Shown here: positions 1 to 13,100 of the stretch, in pieces | Layout: every line of letters starts with the position of its first letter | Position numbering within the stretch: position 1 is the stretch's first letter | From: Ficedula albicollis | Lineage: Eukaryota; Chordata; Aves; Passeriformes; Muscicapidae | Direction of reading: 5' to 3' | Assembly (NCBI RefSeq): GCF_000247815.1 | Contig: NC_021683.1 | Coordinates: 16,544,779-16,608,778, forward strand | Length of the DNA: 64,000 nt | The notes under the pieces: generated by a model | Told to the model about the DNA's origin: nothing | Database searches by the model: none | What the model saw: the letters and a program-made list of their open reading frames with translations, nothing else | Made by a program: the position numbers and the translations under genes

Positions 1-1063
1 ATAAAGGAGAAAGTAGCTTTTTTATGGAAATAATGGCAACAATCTTGTAAAAGCTGCAGACAGAGGTTATACACATTTAAGTCCACTAACAATTCAGAGC
101 TCTATGGACTCATTAATTCAGCCACAGCAGTATGAACTCACAACCACAGAACAGGGCTGGAGTGCTTTGCATCAGGGGCACATATTAGTTTTCTGACACC
201 AGTGTACTGAAATGACATACTGCCTTCAGTGATCTGCACTTACAAAATCTAAATCCTAAGTTAAGTAGTGCAATATTATAATTTAGAAAGAATTAATAAA
301 ATATTACAGCTTTATAGAATTAATTTAGTGTTCTCAAGGCTTTTTGCAAATATTCTAAGGGCTGTAGGAAAAGGGGGAGTATCCCATTTTCCAGAATGAC
401 ATGAGCAGCAGAGTCTGTATTTCCAAGGCTGTGTCAGTCTAATGATGGGCAGCTGCTGGTAAACCTGGTAAAAACTGGGGTTTTTTGGACAGGTCATTTT
501 TCTCTCAATTTAGTCTTCTGAAATGGCTCAGCAGAAGATGCAATGAGAGTCAAAGCATCCAGCAGTTGGTGTGGGTGTCACTGCACCCCAAGCAGAGGTG
601 AATCTATTACATACATTTGTGTCACAGCTGACAATGCAACATGCAGTTTGCATTCTCCAATGAATGCAACATGCAGTCTCCTCTTACAAACAGACTTGCA
701 GCAAAGCCTAATTTTAATCTACTGAAAAATGTCTCTCTTGCCAAAGCAAGCTATAGCTCCAAGAAGCTGCAGAGTTTTCCTATTCTAGGGTTTGCTGGAC
801 AGGACACAGAAAACAAGACAGAGATGAAGCCTTCAGTAAGAGACATAAGAGGTTTAAAAGTAAGAATGAAGTGTTTAAGGAGGTGTCATAGAAGCACCAC
901 TGAAGTTTGAACAATGATGAATGAGCAATTTGGCAAACAGGTCAGAACTTTTGTGATTCAATGACCACCACTAGTAAACTTTCTCTTACAAGTACCCAGA
1001 GTAACAGCAAACTAACATATTTGCTGTAATACATGAATAATCTGAACAAGTATTTCCACTTAC
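1..1063. other. ANKRD27 intron, no further exon seen
   Basis: This is AT-rich sequence. The minus strand was searched for a phase-0 final exon with the HTVED-like tail of VARP and none was found. The tail exon should lie left of the window. Confidence 0.6.
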
Positions 1064-1136
1064 CTGGTGCAGTAAGTGATAGTCAAAATTAGGGACACTT
1101 TTATCTCTTGTTATTGTTCTCCGTAAGTGTTTTTCT
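1064..1136 (-). CDS. ANKRD27: ANKRD27 coding exon 27 (codons 949-973)
   Basis: This 73 nt exon encodes [20 protein letters not shown] and LLHQ, matching the conserved RDxSVPN segment near the VARP C-terminus. The acceptor is ttcttcag and the donor gtaagt, phase 0 out. An alternative acceptor two bases downstream would break the frame. Confidence 0.9.
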
Positions 1137-4100
1137 CTGAAGAAGATTTTAAAGAAATTAATGAAATTAAATGTCTTCACATAAGACTTTCATAAAAGCC
1201 TCTCTCAGAAGCTCCACAAGGTGGAACTGTCTCACCAGAGACAGGCAGCTCTCTGACAACACCTTCCCAGAATTGCAGCCTATTCATATTCCCTGTATTT
1301 TACTATGGAATATACATTAAGGCTTAAATAGATAATGAGCAAAACCCAACTAATGAGTGAACCCCACTACAGAATTTTTAAGCAGTCTGGCTCTGAAATG
1401 CTTAACTGATGGTACACCAAGTATTAGTGCAATCCCAATTTTAGATACATTTTCAAGCCCTCCCTCACCATTCCAGTGAGCTTGTCATGCCCAGAACATC
1501 AGCCTGGGGATGTGACCGTGCCAGCCCTGCAGGACTAACACCCACTGTCACACCGCCATGTCATGTGTAACCACCCCTGACCCACTCTGAGGCTTTATTA
1601 GCAGCTGCACTTCTCCTTTGCTTATGGGCAGCAACACACACACTGTGAGCAAGCTTCTCTGCTTACTTGTTAAATCTGTTAATTGATTGGACCAGTTGAA
1701 GTTGTCTGCTTATGGGATCATCAGCTTCCTCACAGGGCTTAGGATGCACTGGGGGTTTAAAAGAACAGGAAGCTAAAATTACAACTGAGTCACACTTAGG
1801 AATTAAAAAAACACAGTTCTGATTTTAAATTTAACATATAACTATAACAGCGCTAACTTGAACTAGAGTGGTGATTTATCTTTGGAAATTTTTAAAAAAA
1901 TTAAGTTGCAGAAATAAACATTCTTCCTCAGATTAGTACAACTGGGCAAGCTTCCGAAGAGACTGTAATTTTGGACTTGGAGGCCCTGAATGCCAGTTTT
2001 TACCAACCTGAATTTCAACAAATGCTAAACCACCTCTTAGTAGTATTGCTTACTCCTATCTTCTGTTGCTCTTTTAGAGCTATTCATAATATTTGAAAGA
2101 ACTGTTCTTAATTTTAGGTATCAGCATGCTGTGATTAATTGTGGTTTTCTATTGACCAGGCATTCACAGTCTTTCTGAGGGAAGAAGGCAAGAGTTACTT
2201 TGAAAACTCACGGATGCTGAAATGGGCACTCCTGCTCCTCATCTTCCCTCATCCCTGCTTTGCAGCCTCCCTGTTTTCTTTCTACAGTACTGGTGGCATA
2301 AGGTCCTTAGCTGAGCTGTCCAGCTCAGGAGACACAGCTTTTCATATATCCCCAGGGTAGTGAGCTTGAAAAATCACCCAAAACTTCTGAGCCAGCAGAA
2401 TGGGAGCAGTGGATAAGGCAGATCAGAAGCTGAGGGTGAGAGATGAGGAGGGAGAATCTGTGGTCCTTAAGCTCCATCTCAGAGGCTGCTTAGGCACATT
2501 GAGAAAGGGGCCATGTGCCAAATCCTTTAAGGAGTGAAGTAATTTTGCATGGTTGAATACAACATACAATGTTATTGCTATTAAAAAGGGGAAGGTCAGA
2601 GCTAACATTGCAAGATAAAAGGTATCAAAAGCATGGTGACTCATCCTTCCCAAGGCATGGGGGCCCTGCTGCAGCCCAGCTGTGCTGTCACTGCACCTTA
2701 TATGGCCACACTGTGCCACCTCCAGCCACTTGCTCAAAGTCCTCTGCAAACTGGGCTGGAAGATTCACAGTCACCCCTGTAGCTCTCATTTCTGTCCCAA
2801 AACATGAGAGAAAGTAACTAATGAAGAGTCATTCCCTGACCTGTTTTAGGACAATATAAATGACACCCAACAGTCATTTAAACCTGTTTTGTTTTGCACT
2901 GAAATGCACAGTTCTTACATGGTTAATGATATAATCTCAAATGTGTTGTGTTTTAACCTATAAATGTTTTGTAGGTAAAATTCACACATATACCCCAAAG
3001 TAGGTGAAAACTAAGTTTGAAGCAATGTCATGAGTACAATACAAAGTCTGCTGCATGTAGTTACAGTATTTTAGGTGTTTAGGTGTTACCTATCATAAAT
3101 ATGCAAAATAATTGACTGTTCTACTATTATATGTAAAGCAATTACATAAAATATTTGATATAGCCACCCATGAATTCCTAAATCCTTTTTTACTCATATC
3201 AGTGGAAATATCACAGGTACCTTTTTTCCTTATCTTGACAGTAACATGCTGCTCACTCTTCTTCTCTCCCTCTGCTGATGTGGGGACACAGCTTGGTGCT
3301 GCTTCCAGCAACTTCATGATGTTTGAATTCTTGATTTTTAGAGTTTCCATTTTCACCATTATTAAAGAAAAACAACAGTACAATTTAGTATTTTAGTCTG
3401 TGCAGAGTGTGTTAATTAATGCTTCCATGAATCAATACAACACACATAAAATAACTCATTATAAAAACAAACTTGTATAATTGTATAATTCTGAGTAGGG
3501 ATAAAATCAGTGTTCCACAAGTTACACTGTAATGCAGTGATGATGTTGGAGTCCTGACCCCTTATTTTAAGCTGTATTACTTAGGGTTAAGCCAATTTCA
3601 ATTTAAATTGTAACATACATACTAAAATTGATTCAGTACAGAATTTTGTGGTGATTAAGCTCCATCTCAGAGGCCATTTAAGCACATTAAATTAAGGGCC
3701 GTGTGTTAAATCTTTTAAAGAGTGAAATAATTCTGTATCATTTACTGTTATATATAATGTTATTGCTATTAATATAGGGGAAGGTCAGAATTATCTATTG
3801 CAATATAAAAGGAATCAAAAGGCCTGAAGGGCAGAAGATGGTGGGTGGGACAAGGAACATTGCTGCCAGTGCAACTGATTAGTGCAAGTGTTCATTTGCC
3901 TACATCCAACATTGCTTCTGCTCTCTCTGCCACTACAGAGATTGTAATGATAATTTTAGTTAGATCTGTGCTTTCACTCTCTCTAGACTCATCCTTTTTG
4001 TCTAGGATAACTTATTCTAGAAACATGACCAGCTTCACAGGCACTGGAATCACTTGTAGGCTGTGGAACAAGCAGGCATTTCAGTGTTTCTGTCCCCCAT

Positions 4101-7100
4101 AAGTGCTGAACACAGCTCAATCAGTGCAGCCCTGCTGTGACAGCAGCACTGCTGCTGGGCCCCCTGCCCTGCCTGTGAGCCATGGCCAGGCTGGTGTGAG
4201 CCATGGCCAGGGCAGTGTGAGCAGTGTGAGCCATGGCCAGCCCCCTGTGAGCCATGGCCAGCCCAGTATGAGCCATGGCCAGCCCCCGCAGCACTCACGG
4301 GCTCGGCGCAGTCGGCAGCGGTGCAGCTCCGCTCGTTGCGCAGGTGCCGCAGGGCCCCGTTCTGCAGCAGCAGGGCCACCAGCGCCTCGTGCCTGCTGGC
4401 CACGGCCTCGTGCAGGGCTGTGTTGCCCTTGGCATTGCAGAGGTTGACAGAGGCGCCGTGCTGCACAGGAAAGGGAAACAAACCCGAGTTAGAACAGCAG
4501 GAGGGACCTGGGCCATGCAGCAGCCCCAGAGCTGCACATGGCCAGAGGCGGCTGAGCCACCACAGCAACCAGAACCCACGGGCACATCACTGCCCCATCT
4601 CATAGCCACTGCCCCATGGATCTGCTCAGTTTGCTTTTGCATGTATCTATTATATATTCCAAGCTGTAAAGGTACTTAAGAACCAACCCTGTGTGATAGA
4701 ATCCCAGGCAAGAAAACCTGCCAGCTGCCATATAAAGTTCCATACAAACAGCTACCTGTACAATAGCAAGGTAATATTTATCTAATTAAAATCTGTGAAG
4801 GGGTGGGATTGAAACGAGTAAGTTAACAAAACCTCTTATTTCTTTTCCCAAGTATTTTTGACAGAGAAATACATAACTAAAAATACTGATCCTGAATTCT
4901 AGGTAAGCACAGATATCACATGAGAAATTCTAGCAGAAAACACTGTCTTCAGTGATCTTACCTGCAACAACAGGGCAGTAGTCTCATAGTGACCATTCAG
5001 GCATGCATAAATTAAGGGAGTATTTCCATATATATCCTTTTTATTTTGTTTAGCATTGTAATCCATCAGACACTTGACCACCTATTGAAAGAAGCAACAA
5101 CTTTACTCTTACTGAGTAATAGTACTGACTATGAGACTAATTTTCATATTTTAACACCCACTACAAGAAAGGCCAGAAAATAAAACTCAAGGTATGTGAA
5201 AAACAAATATAATTAGTAACTTAACAAAACATCAAAACCAAACCAGCACAGCAGCAGCACCCTTTTCCAAACTCATCACAACACTTGGAAGGAGTACTTT
5301 ATACCATGAACTAATCTACAACTCTCATGAATTAGCCTACAATTCTGAGTTGTATTCTTGGTTTTCTTGCTTCCCTAGTGCTTTGTCTTCTCATCATTTT
5401 AAAAATTCTCTTTTTTTCCCTCCTGCAGTCTTCAGCTCCTTATTTTTAAAACCCTAATTTTCCACCTTTCTACATCTTTCTATTTGGCTGTCTGCCCCTG
5501 CTTTTTCATGTTTGTTATTTTCCCATCTCATTTACTCTCCCTCCCGTATTGACACCCTCCCCCCATGGGTTCAGGCTTCTCCTTCACTGCTTTTACTTCC
5601 CTGACTTGAAGGGAGGGATGAGTTATCTGCTGCCTCAAAGCTCCACTCAGCTCATGATCTAATTAAAGGAGTTGAAAATACAGTCGGTATTTAATACTGG
5701 GGCTGCTGAAGACACCAAGGCACAAACATAACCTAGAGAAGAAGGTACAGAGGGATAGAAGGTACAGAGGGATGTACACAGAAGATTCAGCTGCACAAGG
5801 GATGTTTAAAGCATTTGAATTATGACAGAAGGTTTTTGCACCACTTGCATTAAACCATTTATTATTAAAACCAATTACTAAACACCATTGCATTTTAAGT
5901 AATTTTTAAAGAAAAAGTGTCTACTGAAACAATTTCAGCTCAAAGTTCTCCTTTCCATCTGGAGATTTTAGACACTGGAAACAAAAACCGCCAAACTCGT
6001 TTTCTCTCTCGCTGGTTTGGTGTGGTTGATGGTTTCCCCAGGCAGGGTGCCAGGCGCAGGGGAGCTGGGTGCCAGGTGCCAGGGAGCTGTGTGCCAGGGC
6101 AGGGTTACCTGGGAGTGTCCCCTCTGGCAGGCCAGGTGCAGGGGAGCTGCCAGCTGGGCGTTCTTGGCGCTGGCATTGGCGCCGTGGCGCAGCAGCAGCG
6201 CCGCCAGCTCGCCGTGGCCGTGCAGAGCAGCCATGTGCAGAGGGGTGAAACCATCCTGGTTTGAAACATTCACCCCCAGCCCGTTGGCACAGATCCTGGA
6301 AAACTTCTGTGGAGGAAAACACACAGCAAAACTGTCAAAATAATCATGCTTTGTTTTTAATTATTGACATAGGCAAATATCTGCTACGTTTATTTAAAAT
6401 GGGCAGATGGGCATTGCAAGAAATTCTGCTAGAGCCTGATTTGAGGCCTTCAGAAAAAGTCAGTTAAACAGAGCAGCTTGGTAGTATTTTTCAACAGAAA
6501 GTTACTTTTATTGCTATCTCTTTTCTTCCAACATGATAACTTCATGGAGAACAATTCCAGGCAAAGTATTCATGATATTAAAAACAGGCTAAAGCAGCAC
6601 AGATTGAGACATAAGTAAAACTGAAAGTTTTTATACAGCTGTTAGGATGCTCATGCTGGATATGTGGCAGTGTTAATGAGTTACTTTCATTTATAGAGAT
6701 ATTTGTGCTCTTTGAGACAGACAATAAACACCTCTCAATGCTACATGAAGCTTGGGGTAATAAGGCTAGAAACTAAAATGAATTTAATTCATCTGAAAGC
6801 AAGAGTGCCCAGAGAACCGACTCCCCTGGGCAGTCAGGATAAGGAAACCACCTGGAGGACAGTTTACCCAGCAGTACAGAACATCCTCTTTCACTCCTCT
6901 TGCAAACTGTGGCTGCCTGACATTCACAGTGTGCACAAGTTTTCATTCTGTGCTTTCAATGTGTGCCTGCCTAACACAGGGGTTAGGATTAATTAACAAA
7001 TTCCTCCTTCTTCTCATTCAGCAGACAAGTAAATTCCACAGCAGACGCCATTCCCCTCCTTGTCAGCAATATAATGAGCTTTATGGACTCGAGCTCTTTA

Positions 7101-10100
7101 GCACATGATCTCTGTCCTGAGGGCACAGGGACACCCCTGACACCCCTTACCAAAGAACAATGCACGGTGTGAATGTGAAGCTTTTAAGCACAACAGCACA
7201 CTCTAAGCCTGTGCAAAATAAACCTGTGGTGGCAGTGGGGAAGTTAGAAGTTAAGCCATCTCACAGTGCTGTTAAACCCAAAGTAGCAAATAAACTGAAA
7301 ATTTGCCCTTAGGTTTATTTTGCAATGACTTATCCAGTCATGTACACCTTCAGATGCCTCCTGGAAGGCAAGTTATGGAATTTCTTTTTCCAAAAAGCTG
7401 GGATTGTTCATTATTTAAAACAACAAAACCAAACCAAAAACACATACAAAAAAACCCCACCCAAACAAAAACAAAACAAAACAAAAAAACAAACCGAAAA
7501 AAACCATAAAAAGAGTGTATTGTAAAGCCTCTTTCTATTCACAGTCTGGTTAAATTAGGGGAAGGAAATCTTTGCAACTGAAAAGAAAGTCATTGTAATT
7601 ATATCTAATCTCTGAAGAGGCTTTAGATATGGCTTGTAGAAAAGATGCCATGCAATTAAAAAAATGACTTTATCAGCATTACATGGATTCTGGGATTAGC
7701 AGGTATCCCTTGCTGAACTGATTACTAATAGGTAAGCAGATATGCTGTGCCAGCAGCAGTGTAAACTAAAGAGAACCAGAAGCTTAGAAAATAATGTTTA
7801 TTCAAAGTTGCCCAAACCTTCCTGACAGCACTCCACATATCCTAAAAGCAAACTGTGAAGCTTTCTCAATCCATTGGTCATTGAGCAAGTCCATGAACAC
7901 TGATCCTGTATCCAAAATTTTCAACAGCTCAATTAAAAAAAGAATAATTTCATAGCATCAGATGAAGTAAGAAAATCTGCATATAGTTAATTTCTTTTTA
8001 GACAGAGAGCCAGAGGTGCTGGCCAATATGGATGCTATTTCCCTGGAGCTAAAATTAACATTCCATGAATATAAATTATTATTTTTATAGAATGAATATT
8101 CCAACCTTTTGTGCTGGCCCACATTTTGAGCACTGGCATAAGGGATGGCAGAATTCTGGTTTTGATATACTGGCTGTGTCATCCTCATCTTCCAAGTCTT
8201 CTTCCACCCATTCCAAGAGATAACGGACCTGGCATAAAAAGCAAATCCTTCTTTATAGAGACCAAAAGTTCCACGTCCTAACAGATCTGCATACGTGGAC
8301 AAGTAAGATTTGAACAAACATACGCTTGTGAGTATCTCAGGAAAAACACAAAACTACCTCCTGCCATCAGCTGCCCATAGGCCAAATTTAAAAATCAAGT
8401 GTTATTGTTGACAAAGCAGCTTGGAAGTTCTCCAAGCACAGAAGTGAAGTGAATTATAAATGACTTCCTGCTGCCTAATCACAACCTCAGTGTTCACCCA
8501 CTCTCAAACACTCCAAATTCTTTTAGCTCAGATGATTTGTGCCAGCTCATATCAATGTGAATTTTGTTTCATCTTTTGCTTTAAAGAACATAAGGAATGA
8601 CAAGGATGACAACATTAAACTTTGCAGGGGCACTGACTTTCCTTAGGTCTGCCACATCTCAGGAGTTGGGCAGTTTCACTTTTTCCTCAATGTACAATGG
8701 CTCATTTTTGAGAGAGGCCCTTCAGGGAAGTCTTAGGGCTGCAAACAGTGATGCTTAAGGCATGTAAATTTTACATGACATTTCATTAAAAAAAAAAAAA
8801 AGCTGTGTAAGCAGTACATTTTTATCTTGAAATTCATTAATCTACATTTCACTGAAGACATCTCAGAATTAGCAGTGACTGTATTAAGTCTCTATTACTA
8901 CTAACCAAGCCAAGAGCTCTAGAGCTGCTAGTGCAAGGGAATGGGGACAGTTAGATTTCTGAGACATTCCTCCTACTTTGTTTACAGTCACACTTGTCAC
9001 AGGTTCTGCTCCTCACCACTGAGCTCTGGGAAAAAGCCAAATCCACGTCTATCCACTTAAACACATGCAGCTACAACAAATCCTAGGACAGCCAGGAAGG
9101 GCCATGTACCTGATTCTGAATGATAACATATTTGAGCCTGAAAAGGGATTTTTTTCACAGAATATTGCTTTCTCTGCAAATTCCACGTTGTTCTCTGAAA
9201 TAAAGGAAATCTTCTCTCAAGCCTGCCTATTTATGGAAGGGCAGCTCAGCAAAGCTTTACTACTTGCTACATTTGTACATGTCTAAACTGAGCAGAAGTG
9301 TCACCTCGCTTCCCCCCTCCCCTGCAGACTCACCTAGGCTCTCACAATCGACTTCCTCCTCCTCCTGGGACAGCCCAATACTGCTGCTCTCCTTACCCAG
9401 TGCACAGCTCCCAGCATATTGATACCGGTGTCTCCCAAAAACCTGAACACACTACTCCTGTGCCCATCTCTTTAAAATTACAGTGAAGTAGCTGTTCTTC
9501 TTGGTTTAAAGGGATTTTTAGTCAAAATATTAACTGTAGTCTCTGTACCCTCACTCCAACCTTTCAGCTGTCCCACAACACTAATTTCTGAAAAAAGATT
9601 TGCTCTTTTTTCTGTGGTAGATTTGCACATATCCTTTCCACTGGACAGGCTAGGTACAAGGGGAACACCAAATCCAGTAGCTATGCTGAGACAATGCCAA
9701 TTACTTCATAATGTTTATTTTTTAAAAATCTTCCAGTTTCACAGCACTTCTTTTATGCCTCCTCTTGCAAAGCTCAGTTGGCTGGCACAGCAAAAATCTA
9801 CAGCAGCCCTAATGACCTGGTTGCTGTGGCTGTTCCTATGGAGACAGACCTCAGGCTGTCAGAAAAAGGTCAGTTTTTAAATACTTGTGGTTTTTAATAG
9901 ATATGCAATCTGTAACCTTTGTTATCCAGTTGGATGATTCTCCTTTTATGAACAGCTTTACATGAACTTCAGTAATGAGGAAAGAAAAGGCACAAAAGAT
10001 AAGGTGATTCTGTCATCTGAATGCACAGACTGGATTTCTGTATGCTTTTCACTGTTGGTATCTATTGAGCAGTGCTAGATACTAATTGTCCAGCAAGTTC

Positions 10101-13100
10101 TAGCACTGTATTTAATTTTCTTGACATTGTTTAGATTTTCACCACAAAGTGGGTGGAAAGTTAACTGCAATACATGCACATTTACCACTGGCCAGGAACA
10201 TGGCAAATATCACCATTGTACATGTTACTGCTTCTTGAAATCACTTAAGGAAAATAATTACTTATATTAAGTCACACTGTAAACTAGGATAATGATATGT
10301 ACTCAAGAACTGAACAGTTCCTTGCTTTATCAGCTGATAAATTATTTCTATCATCTCAGTGGAATAAAGCATAAGAGAAACAGTATAAACATGGCACATA
10401 TTTTGTAACATGGATTTTCTATTTTCTGATGACTCCATGAGGCTTCATTGGTATTTGTAACTTCTGGTACAAACCAAACCTACACAGCTTTTTCAAAAAT
10501 GTACCCAGCAGAGTAAACCTACATTCTCACACAGCTTTTTGGTTTTGTTCTGTGAACTACAAGAAAAATCAAGAAATCTACAGCCTTATACACATTTCCA
10601 AAAGCAAAACTCCTGAAGATTCCTCAATCATCTTCAATTTTTCAGTAGAATGACATTGGAAGCATCTTATTTTTTAAGTAATAAAGGCAATGATAAATTA
10701 AAAAAAAGCCAAGACAGGTGGTACCACAAATTACAGAACCTAATCTCTGAAACTGGTATTATTATAGCCACCAGCTGTCTATCTGAAGTGAAATCCAAAC
10801 TACACATTGCTGTGTGTCCCACAAATAGCCTCTCTGTGCTGACTAGGGTCATCTAAATTTCCTCTTTACATGAGATTATTACCCAAAGCGTTCTCCACTT
10901 GATAGCATTTACAAGTAACTTCCTCAATTTGAATGAGATAAAATGGACTTCAATAATATTCAACAGCCACATTAACACTCACCATTTCCAGATCTCCATC
11001 AGCAACTGCTCTCAGGAGTTTTTCCACCTATGTATGAAGAAAATGATTTATTTGCTTTGTTAGTAGTGGTATTAAGCAGAACACAGAAAATCCTGTGTCC
11101 TTTGCTAACCCCCTAAGCTCATGCAGTAGGATTACTGCGGCCCATTTCATATTTATTGATAAAGTTGTAAAGGAAAAACCTTCTTCCTTTATGAAATAGA
11201 AAATCTGTGCAAGGCCCGTGGCCATTTGATGATCTCTGACTTGCTTAGTTAAACAGTACTTATCTAAATTGAGGATTTGTGGCCCACCATATACAGAGCC
11301 ATGTAAGCTGATATATATTATGCTGCTCCAGCAGCAGCTGCCCTGTGCATTTCTGTGTGAATCTGATGTTAAAAATCCCTGTTAAAGGCAAAGTCCTATA
11401 CTAATATACACTAATACTGTTTGGACTCTTGTTGAGCTACTCTATGCTACCAGGAACACAAAGGATGGCAGGTTTCACTGTGCTATTTGAGAAACAACAG
11501 TTTAAGATGAAAAAGATGCTTTCTAATTGTTACCTTCACATCTGCAGATAACTGGTTTAATCCTGTGCTAAAACTCAAATATTTACAAATCTAACTTGAC
11601 TGTAAGCATGAAATCTGTTTTCTTAAAATCTGGAAAGGTATAAATATCAAAGGGTATGCATTAGGACAAGCACCAGCATTAGCCCATTTAAGTGTAAGGT
11701 CAAGCCAGGGTGAAGGTGCTCTCCAGTCCACGAGCTCTGCAGGGGGAGAAGAGACACGTGAGGGAAGAAGAGGTGGAAGGTGCTCTGCAGAGCACTGGTG
11801 CCATTCCCCTGAGCCCTCAGGTTGCTTGTGAAAGCAGATTAACTTGTCTCTTCACTTCTCTAATTCTCTGCTCTCACATGAAAGAGTCAAGATACAGCCT
11901 GATAGGAATGGGAAAGGTGCCAGCAAAAGGGCAGGGACAGTCCATCAGTCCTCTCACAACTCACCTGGCTCTGCAGAGTGTCAAGAATCATTTAATAAGT
12001 TTTGTGAAGTCTGTTTCAGCATTATAGCAAATCATTCCACCACTGTGCTAGAATCACCAAAGATGCTGCTGTGTAAGCATACTTGTTTCAATAGGAAGGA
12101 AGACCTTGCAAGTTGAAGATGTCATGGAGTGACAGCCTCTGTCACATTTCAACCTTCATGTGGAAATTACCACCTTGCTGAGCGTGCCAATGGTATTTGT
12201 CACAGCAAACAAGGAAGAATGAGACTGAAGTTTGTGTTTTATTGCTTTGATCTCTTTATTCAGGGTTTTAGATGAAGAACAGGACACAAACAGGTGAAAG
12301 ATCAGAGGCCAGATTAAATCTCTGCATTTTTTATCTCTTCTGAGGAACGCTGCTAAGTTTGGTTTTATTACTGCCTTTCTAATACAGGATGAAGGTCCTT
12401 GAAGTCATGCACTGGTCACTCCAGGCAAAATCTGTGATTCTTTGATTTTTCTTTCCTACCTTTGAATGTCTAAAAGCCAGCTGTCTAAATCTCAGCCAGG
12501 CATTTAAACTCCCTCTCTGGTAACTACAGAGCATAATGCAATCAACAAATAACACCTGAGTGCAACTCAGGTCAAAGTAAGCATGTCTGAGATTAACAAC
12601 TCCTCTCTGGAGTTAACCTCCCTCCACTGACTAAGGAGGGGAAATAGATGTCTGAAGTGAAGACAACTGTCTTCCAGAAGTTGGGTGAGCTGCATCCCAA
12701 TCTCTGCACATATACAGCTAAAATGGACTATATACACTAGGGAGGTCTATGCCTCCCCTAAACTTCCCCTAACCATATAGAATAATGTCACTGGAGAATG
12801 TAAAGGTCTTAAAGATTTTTCAGGAGTCATCTTATGCCATACAAGATGCCTAACAGCAATAGCAGTGACCCACAAGCTCTGATAATTTCTTTCCAAAAAT
12901 AACAACTTTCTTAAAGTACTAAAAGCTGCCTTAGGCCCCAGCAGTGGTACAACATTTGTTATGCAGCTTATAGATAATTTATTAAGAGCACTTAGGGCAA
13001 AATGTCTGCTACATGCATTTCTCCATCTTTCCAGTTTGTTTTCTCCCTCTGCCACGGAACAGAACCTTCCTTTAAAGTAAAAACAGAAGAAACGAATCTA

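Noticed and set aside
901..963. Possible final ANKRD27 exon with acceptor near 911
   Set aside because: The 37 codons it would open resemble no VARP tail and are hydrophobic; more likely intron.
4050..4679. Several overlapping frames of 94-172 codons on both strands
   Set aside because: All arise from GC-rich ANKRD27 exon 24 and the adjoining minisatellite; only the 54-codon exon part has ankyrin homology.
5917..6343. Plus- and minus-strand frames of 108-133 codons
   Set aside because: Read-through or wrong-frame shadows of GC-rich ANKRD27 exon 22.
7958..8317. 119-codon minus-strand frame
   Set aside because: It is in a different frame from ANKRD27 exon 21; the spliced frame carries the CHPLC motif.
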